Shown here: one piece after another, positions 47,915 through 58,700 of the stretch | How the letters are laid out: every line of letters starts with the position of its first letter | Numbering within the stretch: position 1 is the first letter of the stretch | Assembly (NCBI GenBank): GCA_029339505.1 | Contig: JAQISU010000094.1 | Span: 8,104,001 to 8,168,000, forward strand | Source: Unio delphinus | Taxonomy: Eukaryota > Mollusca > Bivalvia > Unionida > Unionidae | DNA length: 64,000 nt | Reading direction: 5' to 3' | Program-made: the position numbers and the translations under genes | Notes under the pieces: model-generated | Seen by the model: the letters and a program-made list of their open reading frames with translations, nothing else | Databases searched by the model: none | Told to the model about the DNA's origin: nothing

Positions 47915-48037
47915 TGTGTGTGTGATTTTGATTTTCATTTAACAATTGTTCAGTCATATGTCTTTAGTATGACTTAGCTGGGGTTCAAACCCATGACCTC
48001 ACACATCCAAGGCAAATGCTCTAACCACTAAACCAGT
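47915..48037 (-). mobile_element. SINE family B, internally shortened copy
   Basis: Head on the minus strand CTGGTTTAGTGGTTAGAGCA, B-box-like GGTTTGAACCCC, and the family 3' tail ending ATCACACACAC. The central body found in the other copies is missing. Confidence 0.72.
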
Positions 48038-48224
48038 CTAATTCTGCTTGACAAGCATAATACTAACATATCACAGTGTTGTACGAGAAATATTCAAGGA
48101 TTAACTCCCCTGGTTCACTAGGTGACAATTCAAAAACAGAATGTAACTCGCATAAACTTGCTGATGCAGGATGCTCAGATTGCAGTGAAAGGTCTTAATA
48201 GTAATGTGTTCAGATTTGAGATAA

Positions 48225-48537
48225 TTTGTTTGATTAGGATTTTTAACGTAGCTTTAATTTTTCAGTCATATTGCAACAATGTCTGCAGTGAGGCAGTTTA
48301 TAGTGATGTCTAGCACTGAGACATCATGCCGCAGACATGTAGCATGATGTCTCACCCAGTCACATTATCCTGACACCAGGCCGACCAGTCCTAACACTAA
48401 CCTCTTAATGCTGAGCGTCAAGCGAGGCAGCTGTTAGTACCATTTTTGTAAGTCTTTTGTATGACTTAGCCGGGGATCGAACCGACGACTTCCCGCTTCC
48501 ACGGTGGATGCTCTTAACCACTAGGCCACCGGAGCAG
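48225..48537 (-). mobile_element. SINE family B, copy with best-preserved tRNA-like head
   Basis: On the minus strand: GGTGGCCTAGTGGTTAAGAG (A box) and GGTTCGATCCCCGG (B box) about 33 bases later, both near consensus, then the family body and the 3' end AAAATCCTAATC. The head looks like a functional pol III promoter. It is not a tRNA gene, because no acceptor stem closes and the body continues. Confidence 0.8.
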
Positions 48538-48559
48538 TTTGGATTTAGATAAACATAAT

Positions 48560-51270
48560 TAGTCAACTACATTATCAGATAATAGTGCTGCCACAGGCAG
48601 AATAGGTAAGAAGAGGAAATGCTGCAAATTTGACCTCTACCCGGATTGCCTGTTAAGAGCATAATGAATGTCTCTAAAAATCTAGTTAGTACAACTGAAA
48701 TTAATGTGATTTGCATGTGCAAGTAAAGGCGTTGTGGTTTCCACCATACATGAGAATGTGATTGCGCTGTTATTTTTGAGGCATAGTGACTGTCTGAGCA
48801 GCAACCAGAGACCCGAAAAGACAGCACTGCTCTTTACGAGGTCATATAATGCAAGTAGAAACCAGAGAAAGTTGACTAGGCATGCCAGTTATCTGACTCC
48901 ACTCTGTAATTGAGACATTATGTCCACAAGCCAGGTCCATAGAAATCACTATTTCATAAGCTGAAATCTTCATAAGTTATACCTGCTCCTGTGAAAGTAG
49001 CACACTTAATAAATGCCTTTAATCAAGAAGCCAGCACTTGTGGAGGTTATATTTTGCTTTCCTGCGTCGAGTGATAAGAAAAATCTCTAGCATCTGGATC
49101 TCAATGCATTTCAAGTAGAATATGAGAACACAAACCTGTTCCTGTAGCTTTGTCTGTCTCTTAAGGAGAGAGATTGTAGTGCTATTTTTGGTTGCCACCC
49201 AATGGCAATCCGTTCTTTGCAACAAAACAAGGGTGCATTATTAAAATTGAATCATCAAAATGAAATTGTAGGCAGTTAGAATCAATGGACAGGGAATGCA
49301 GATTGCTCACACTGGAGGCAGAAGCTAAAGCTATCAGGAAACAGGTCTCTTCAACGAGGTGATTGACAGGATCTCAAACTAAGAAGAACAGTCGCTTCCA
49401 GAAGAGCTTCCAGTTTGGAAACAAGGTGCGTGTGTTTTGAATATTTCAAAATAGGTTAAGTTTAAAAGGTACTTGTTGTTACTAATATGGTCTCTTTTAT
49501 GTTTGAAGGTATCGGAAATTATGGAATAGTATCCCTTGACTGTTTTAGGTACTAACTTATATTCTTCAAAGAAAAAGAGAATGAAGTTAGCTGTTGGGGA
49601 ATAAAAGCTGACACTGGTGTCCAGTCATTGAAAGCTATCCAATTCCACTGACGTTTTCAGAGTGAAAAGCTCTCAGATTGTTGAGATCCTCTCCACAATT
49701 TATGCATTACTCTTTACATTCAATGCATTCCAGAGAAGAGTCACGTGTGAAGGAGGATTTTCTTTGGACACACAATAAATACTGTTTGGTCACTGATTGT
49801 CATGGGTATGTCTATTCAGATTTAGACTCGGTAGAAGATGGAGAGACCAATCCATATGTAGCAGTTGGCCTCTCCTTGATTGATTGAATTGATATTGAGC
49901 TGCCAGGGAAGAGTCGGACATAAATATTTATCTGATATTGGGAATACTAAAATGATCACATTTCTATGTAATAATGCAAGGGTCTGGTTTCTTGAGTTAA
50001 ATCACTATGACAGAGTTTTCTGATGCTATCAAAATCATCTGATTTTTAATGTGATCTCACTAAGTATGCAAAGCATTGAGAAAAACCTTAATTTCTAAAC
50101 GTCTCATAGGAGGAGCCTTTTTTGTTGTGTCCACTTGCTGTAATAAACTTTCTGGAGGATGTCTTCTTCAGCATTTGAATGACACTGAATGACACTATGT
50201 GTTTGGGAGAAAGACAAACCAGATTGATATAGATTAAAATCTTCATACTGAAAAATTTTTTTTTAAGAAGGACAAGAAGATGGAAATACACAGGTACTAG
50301 TTGAGAATTATTATGTATTTGTAACATCACTTGGACAAATGGACATACATTGATATTTCCATCTTGTTTGTTTGTTTGATTAGGATTTTTAATGTAAATT
50401 CCCATCAGATTTTGTAAGAAGGAATAGTTTGCAATAAAACTCCAAAGAATCCAGTTTTCAAACTATCACAGTTACTGCTTGTTTTGTCATCAAATTTGCT
50501 TCTGTATAGTGTCTGCCTAAAATGGGGTTGGTTGGGAGTTTTCATCATGAAGGGTTGGATAAACAAGATTTTAAGCCCTTCCATGCATTGCAAAACAGAG
50601 GGTTGGCAGAAACTGGTATGAGAGGTAGGTCAATGACTGATGGCAGGGGGAGATGATTGTTTTTTCTCCCCCATCCCAGTCTGCCTTGGATAAGTGGGTA
50701 CGACTGCCTATTGCTCGTTTGGTCTCAAAAAAAGGGTCCTTTCTTATATTAAATTTTCAGGAATCCATTAGGGTGTTTGCTATTGTGTAATGAACAGGCC
50801 TTTTGATGGCTGGCAATCTGGCTGACAGCATCCCAAGAATCATCATTTTCGACCTTCACTGCTAGACTGAACATAGCTAAGAAAGTCAAATTGAGGAAGT
50901 AGGAAAATGAAACCATGTTCCTAACAAACTTTGACATAGCATTGAACAATTGTCTATCCACTTCATAATACAGTGGGACAGACAATGTACATGGCTGTAA
51001 AGTTTTGACAAGGCTAGGCATTTTAGCATGGAAATCATTAATATGAGTTGGTGTCTGAGAGATGACTTGGCAGTAAATGCCTGTTACCGTGGTCATAGAT
51101 CTTATCTTATGCACAGATGCCCTTCATTGTTTTCCTCAATTATAGAAGCCTCGAGGTTCAGAGCATTCCAATGGAGAGAAGATTCTCTAAATCTCCTCAA
51201 TAGCAACTTTGAACTAAAAAATTTCCATTCCATTGATGGCTCAGAATTTTCCAGAAACTCAAGAGTTGAA
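48560..51270 (-). mobile_element. DIRS-like retrotransposon relic 2 with readable tyrosine recombinase
   Basis: Broken minus-strand frames. Near 49610-49450 the blocks SFYSPTANFILFFFEEYKL and VPKTVKGYYSIISDTF resemble the N-terminal part of DIRS/Ngaro recombinases (FL..LF....L...TI.GYRSAI). Near 49360-49220 ETCFLIALASASSVSNLHSL and MHPCFVAKN match the family's catalytic-domain start (KT.FLLALAS..RVSELHAL). Upstream, 51260-50750 gives weaker RT-like sequence, and MDWSLH near 49860 recalls the link after RNase H (TEWSLH). Ends and termini were not found. A SINE family B tail fragment lies at about 50368-50395. Confidence 0.6.
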
Positions 51271-51304
51271 ACTTAACTATTATTATTACTATCCTCTGCC
51301 TGTC

Positions 51305-52806
51305 TGCAAGTACAGAGGTAGGTCATGCATAATACAATAATGGCAATAGCTAATATGAGGGGTAGATCATGCATAATACAATAATGACAATAGCTAACAT
51401 GAGGGGTAGGTCATGCATAATACAATAATGACAATAGCTAACATGAGGGGTAGATCATGCATAATACAATAATGACAATAGCTAACATGAGGGGTAGGTC
51501 ATGCATAATACAATGACAATAGCTAACATGAGGGGTAGGTCATGCATAATACAATAATGACAATAGCTAATATGAGGGGTAGGTCATGCATAATACAATA
51601 ATGACAATAGCTAATATGAGGGGTAGATCATGCATAATACAATAATATCAATAGCTAATATGAGGGGTAGATCATGCATAATACAATAATGACAATAGCT
51701 AACATGAGGGGTAGATCATGCATAATACAATAATGACAATAGCTAACATGAGGGGTAGGTCATGCATAATACAATAATGACAATAGCTAACATGAGGGGT
51801 AGGTCATGCATAATACAATAATGACAATAGCTAACATGAGGGGTAGGTCATGCATAATACAATAATGACAATAGCTAACATGAGGGGTAGGTCATGCATA
51901 ATACAATAATGACAATAGCTAACATGAGGGGTAGGTCATGCATAATACAATAATGACAATAGCTAACATGAGGGGTAGGTCATGCATAATACAATAGTGA
52001 CAAAAGCTAATATGAGGGGTAGGTCATGCATAATACAATAGTGACAATAGCTAATATGAGGGGTAGGTCATGCATAATACAATAATGACAAAAGCTAATA
52101 TGAGGGGTAGGTCATGCATAATACAATAATGACAAAAGCTAATATGAGGGGTAGGTCATGCATAATACAATAATGACAATAGATAATATGAGGGGTAGGT
52201 CATGCATAATACAATAATGACAATAGCTAATATGAGGGGTAGGTCATGCATAATACAATAATGACAATAGCTAATGAGGGGTAGGTCATGCATAATACAA
52301 TAATGACAATAGCTAATATGAGGGGTAGGTCATGCATAATACAATAATGACAAAAGCTAATATGAGGGGTAGGTCATGCATAATACAATAATGACAAAAG
52401 CTAATATGAGGGGTAGATCATGCATAATACAATAATGACAAAAGCTAATATGAGGGGTAGGTCATGCATAATACAATAATGACAATAGCTAATATGAGGG
52501 GTAGGTCATGCATAATACAATAATGACAATAGCTAATATGAGGGGTAGGTCATGCATAATACAATAATGACAAAAGCTAATATGAGGGGTAGGTCATGCA
52601 TAATACAATAATGACAATAGCTAATATGAGGGGTAGGTCATGCATAATACAATAATGACAATAGCTAACATGAGGGGTAGGTCATGCATAATACAATAAT
52701 GACAATAGCTAACATGAGGGGTAGGTCATGCATAATACAATAATGACAATAGCTAATATGAGGGGTAGGTCATGCATAATACAATAATGACAAAAGCTAA
52801 TATGAG
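51305..52806 (+). repeat. 44-bp minisatellite, about 34 units
   Basis: Unit ATGAGGGGTAGGTCATGCAT plus AATACAATAATGACAATAGC plus TAAC. Variants (GTAGATC, CTAATATG, CAAAAGCTAATATG) cluster regionally: CTAACATG types mainly at 51380-51990 and 52670-52740, CAAAAGC types mainly at 52000-52620. Two units are shorter. The copies are highly homogeneous. Confidence 0.96.
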
Positions 52807-55638
52807 TGGTCTCCTTTTGTTTGATTGAGATATAGACATAAACGCATTTTTATGTCTGTAGGATGGCTGGATTATGTAGGCTTACAAAGCCATTCTTAAA
52901 GTTAATGTGATTACATGTATTTGATGGGGAAACTTATAAAATTAAAGACTTATGATGAGTTTAGAAATAAACTATGGAAAGTTGCCCTGAAACAATTAGA
53001 CATATTCATAATTAATTATGTATGTGACAATATTATTAGAGGCAAGATTAATAAGGAATTTTATTAGGTATCTTGTTATGGCTTGGAATTAGAAGCTTTA
53101 TCAACTCTTTTTAAATCTGTATAAAGTACATTAATACCATTTATTTTTAATTTTTCTCAATAAAGATCTATTATAAAGTACAGATTCATCATTTGGGAAG
53201 GTATGTGAGAAAGTTTGCCAGTAGCTTCTCTATGCAAATAGATTCAAAGATAGGCTACTGGAATATGTTTAGGTAGATAGCACAGACAGACAGCCACTGC
53301 TCCCCTAAAAATAAGTAGAATACAAAACATATGAGATTATGTCTTTATTTCTTTGTCAAAAAACACATTCAATGGCAGAAACAATGTATATCATAATAAC
53401 AGTGACTGTTTTGCACATAAAATGACTGAATGTATTTGAGCATTATATGTCTTATTGCCATCATGTCATATCCTGCTCTTCAGTTTTATACAATTCTAAC
53501 TCTTGAAAATGAAAAACAGTTTAAAAACCTGTGGCTACAACATTAATATCATTTTAAAAAAATGTGCAAAGTCACTAACATTTTGAAGGGTACAATTTAT
53601 TTGCATTCTCTGAATGATACATGTCACCAATTTAAATTACAACATAAATTTTGTTTGCTAATAAACGCTCTTACAACAAGAGGCAGATCAAAAAAATTAC
53701 GTACCAATGTAAAGGTTAATTTTTCTTGTAAAACAAGACAATGATAACCAAAGTGACCAAGACTGAGAGAAAAAATCAACTTAAATCTCAAAATAAATTC
53801 TGTTTTTACAGATAGATAAAATGTGTATTGTACATGTATGTGGCAGATAACATTCTAATATTGAAAGATTTGTTATAGACACTCATGAATATTGTTCATT
53901 GTGACCTACTTTTGTATAAGTCATATTATATTTATTAAGATTATGTGTATACATGGAAATGGTCAAAGAATATACAATAAATTCATAATAGACCCAAATC
54001 TTTTAATATATGATATAAAAAAGACCTTACAAAACAAACATTTTTAAAGAAAGCCTGAAATTACCAATTCAGGCTGAGGACTGCTCTAGTAAAACATACT
54101 TAGGACTAAGTGAATGCACTTTTGATTTGAAGTTGTCCCCTATAGATGCAATTTAGAAGTTTGTATGACTTTAATATTTAAGTAATCAAAGTGAACTGGC
54201 ATGTATATTTTATTTTAATAAATATGTTGTCTCCCTCGTTACTATGTATGTTTAAATAGAACAATCCTTAACAATTATTGATGTTTTTGATCAACACAGA
54301 AAAACATTTACAATTCTCAAGCAAAAAAATAGAAAAATATATTAAAAAAAACATGGCGCATGTGACAAACTTTTTTCACTTTTGCTGTGCTATGAACATG
54401 ATGTTACAATATTTCTATAGTTAAAGAATTTTGAAAAATTATAATTCACTCCAGGGTTGTCATACATAGGACCCACCAAACTCCTAAGTCTTGCCTGCAG
54501 ACATGGTCTCTTGTTAGTGTCAAATTTGTATGCTTATCATAGTTCATGATACGTATGGCCGGAGTCAAGCACATTTAGATCAAATCTGGCCCATTATAGC
54601 ACCAAGTTTGACACCCGCAGTGAGCGATTAATGTCATGTAAAGAGAATTTAGTCCATACAATTAGGAACATTTTATATAAAAATTTTACCACTCAAAAAG
54701 GAAAGAAATATAAAGTGAAAAAGTAATGATGCAATTATGAATGTTACATTTTGATAAATAAATGACAATAAGATGCCAATTTAAAATATGTACATGTTAC
54801 TAAGACATATTCTCAAAATAATCTGATTCCCCATGTCTGAATTATGTGACTGAATGTACAAAAATATATTAAAATATATACAATATTGCAACAGAAAAGC
54901 ATTTAATTTGGTTAAAGTGATATGGCTGAAGTATGAAATGATCATGATATGGCAATAATTATCATGCATGATAATACTATGATAGCCACAAAACAGATGC
55001 CAGTCTAACACACTGATATCCAGCGATTTAAATCCTATTTCAGGGAAGCAAATAATTAGACATTTATTATGAGATCATATCAATATTCAAGTCTGTACAG
55101 ATAATTTTCATAAACAGTCAATATACATACATTAGCATGCACTCTTGTACCACAAAGAAAATGCAAGTTCAGACCAATTTCTCACCCCATTTCTAGACAG
55201 AGACTTTTTTGGAGTTTAAAGGTAAAATTAATGACATAGTGATTGTACTTTAATAATTATAATGTCCTATTGTGAATCACATTATATCAAAATGAAATCA
55301 AAACAGACCAATACGATAGCTACTAAATGGTAAATTTCAGTGAAATTGGCTAATGTCATTATACATTTTGTCACGAACTGTCAATTTATGTAAATTAGTG
55401 CCTTCTCTTGCAAGGTATTTTACATAATTTCACATCTCCTTTCACTACAAGGTCATTTATGTCAAGAAAATATATAAAACTTAAATATTGATGAACATAA
55501 AGATAATATTGCATGATAGATGCACATTCAGGACAAATTAATTGTTTAATAATTTTGTTTTCAAAATAAAAGTCCCAGTGCAACAATTCTCCAGCCCTAC
55601 ACCAACCCAAACATCAGTGAATCATACTTTGTTGATGG
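52807..55638. other. Downstream flank and possible 3' UTR of the citron homologue
   Basis: AT-rich DNA. A 30-bp fragment of SINE family A (TGTGAGAAAGTTTGCCAGTA) sits at 53201-53230. The 3' UTR of the gene at 55639 must start here, but many AATAAA-like signals occur on the minus strand and the true end cannot be chosen. Confidence 0.5.
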
Positions 55639-55765
55639 TTACAAGTCTGTTGTTGAAGATCCACTGCTGGCATTGCTGTCTAGAGATGTAAGTGAAAGCC
55701 TGCGCCGGTTGTGAGGTGTTCCTGACTTTTTGGGACTCCTGAATGTTTCAGTATCATATTTGCGA
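55639..55765 (-). CDS. CIT: Citron homologue, terminal exon
   Basis: Acceptor CTTTCAG; completes a Ser codon and encodes 41 further residues, then TAA at 55639-55641. It is basic and Ser/Thr-rich, with a probable phosphorylation-prone stretch ([11 protein letters not shown]) and the C-terminal STTDL. No folded domain is visible. Confidence 0.85.
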
Positions 55766-58700
55766 CTGAAAGAAGCAAGAAAACATGTTGCGAATTCCCA
55801 GTTAATTGAAACTACTGTTCTAAAAACAATGGGATCATAAATGGGTTGCAATATTAAAATGTTTGCCATAGCAACAATCCATTAATTTAAAAACACTGTA
55901 AAATAATTTACTTATGAAAAGAAAGAGAAAATTTATTTTCAATCAGAATCATATCAATAAATTTTAGTACTGACATGAATAAACTAGATTTCAAACCCAA
56001 CAAATATTTTCTGGTTTTCAAATCGTTTTATCTTCTAATGATTGTCAGTATTTAATGCCCACACAATAAGAGACTGCTTGATGACTTGATGATAAGACCA
56101 TGCATAAGTTCATGCTAGAGAACAAGATCATGCTTGATGATAAAGACTGCTAGATAAGACAATGCTAGATGATAAAGACAATGCTAGATTATAAAGACAA
56201 TGCTAGATAATAATACAATGCTAGATGATAAAGACAATGCTAGATTATAAAGACAATGCTAGATGATAAAGACAATGCAATGCTAGATGATAAAGACTGC
56301 AATGCTAGATGATGAAGACAAAGCTAGATGATAAGACAATGCTAGATGATAAAGACAATGCAATGCTAGATGATAAAGACAATGCAATGCTAGATGATAA
56401 AGAATGCTAGGTGATAAGACAATACTAGATGATAAAGACAATGCTAAATGACAAAACATCACTAGATGATAAAGACTGCAATGCTAGATGATAAGACAAT
56501 GCTAGATGATAGAGACAATGCAATGCAAGATGATAAAGACAATGCTAGATGATAAAGATTACAATGCTAGATGATAAAGACAATGCAATGCAAGATGATA
56601 AAGACAATGCTAGATGATAAAGATTGCAATGCTAGATGATAAAGATTGCAATGCTAGATGATAAAGATAATGCAATGCTAGATGATAAAGACAATGCTAG
56701 ATGATAAAGACAATGCCATGCTAGATGATAAGACAATGCAAGATGATAAAGATTGCAATGATCGATGATAAAGACAATGCAATGCTAGATTATAAAGACA
56801 ATGCTAGATGATAAAGACAATGCTAGATGATAAGACAATGCTAAATGATAAAGATCATTCTTGACAAGTTCATGCTTGATGACAAACCCATCCCTTAATG
56901 TTAAAAATGTTAATGATAGGAGAATGCCTTGTCATGACTAGTCATGTAATTTATTTTAATGTTACTTGGTCTTCTGCTAAGAGATGATGTATTGGTCATT
57001 TTAAATAAATCTCTACATGTAACTGTAAACTGCACTGATTATACTGACCTGGAAGATCTATTTTCCTTGCCATCCTTTGGAGGTTGGTATTCTATAGCTG
57101 TACCATCATTTCCACACAGTTGGAGCATTTCTGTGAGAGTGCCGCTACTGGACGATACAAACACTGCCCCTGGTACTGATGCAATTCCCAGAAACCTTGG
57201 ACTATGAAGATCGACTGAGGTTTGCTTACCCCTGCAGAAAACATTATGAAAATAAATTTCTGTTAAATAGAGATATTATTGTATAGTTTCAAATTTACTA
57301 TTAAGACTTGACATCAATGATTTCAACCTTAATTGTAGTTATTTTGACTCAATGAAGGCATGGAATGTTCCTTGTAGCAATATATTTGAATGAACTGTGC
57401 ACACAATGAACCCATATGAAAACAGCATAGACTCAAACCTGTCAGTGCATCTAGATCTGCACATTTCAAACAAAATCGCATTATACAAAGAACAAAACAG
57501 CCAGTGATTTGCTGGTGCATTACTCTACAGAAAATAGTCTTATCAAGAATCCCAGCATCAATACATTGGAAATAAATAAGAAACAAATTAGATGAATCTA
57601 CATAAGACAGCCTGGGCACAGGATGACAGAGTGGTCTAAGGTGCTTGGCTTTACAGATCACCCGCCAATGTCTCACCTCTGTCCATATAGGTTTGAGTCT
57701 TGGCTTCACCAATGTACGTATGTACCAGAACCATGTCATGGGTTGGTGGTCTCTTCCTGGGGTTTTCCCCACATTTATCCTCCACCAAATATACTGGATG
57801 CCATGTATAGGCTATCGTGTTCTGAAAAATGGCATCAGTTTCCTCCTAATCTATCTGCATATTATTGTTCTCTTCATCCCTGCTACCATTGTTTACCTAT
57901 AAGTTGTCTAAATGACTAGTTTCATGTGACATGCATTGTCTATACATTGAGCAATTAGATTTTGTACACCAGTCTATTATGCTGATGCTGAAGTACTCTT
58001 CTCTCTACCTGCATTCACTTTAGTTCAAAGCTATATATAATAAAATTCAGGAATACTGAATTTTCAGTAATGATTTGTAATAAAAGAGATGTTCTGAATA
58101 GTTGGCAACTAGGAATATATCTTGGGTCATCCTTATCTGCTCAATTAGACTGCATGTACATAAATATAACTGCATAAATCCTGATGACAATCGCTCACAA
58201 TTGTAAATTCTGACCAAAGGATTAGGTCATTTTATGAATAAAAGATATCGTAACTTCATCTAAAAATAAGAAGCATTATAGTCAATTTGAAAGTTTTATG
58301 AATGAAGCTTTTAATTATGTGTCAAAGTTCTGAAGGCTTTTAAATTGCGATAGGTGTGGTGGTGGTGGTGGTAAAAGTCAGTTCAAGGATATTCCAGATA
58401 AAAAAGGTACATGAAAACTGGAGGAACTATTTTGAAACAGCTATCATATACTTAATTTCAGTTGTGAATCTTACTGGCAAAAGAAGATTAAATTTCAACT
58501 GTCAATTACTGACAAAAAGTTCATTTATAAATTTTAAAGTATAACCCCACCCCTTCATTAATTGTTTGAAATAGTCCAAGGTGTTTTTCTGGGGTACAAC
58601 AGCACTGAACGTGAAATGATAAAATTTTCCACAATATTTTTTGGACAAATATGATAGTATACACTTGGTGTCATAGAATTTATTTATCAGAGCAAAATCA

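Noticed and set aside
48470..48537. tRNA gene candidate from near-perfect A and B boxes
   Set aside because: No closing acceptor stem. The sequence continues into a repeated SINE body shared with 10667-10972.
55766..55869. Extension of the terminal citron exon to an ATG at 55869
   Set aside because: The segment upstream of the CTTTCAG acceptor shows no similarity to citron, and joining at 55765 keeps phase with the exon at 57049-57231.
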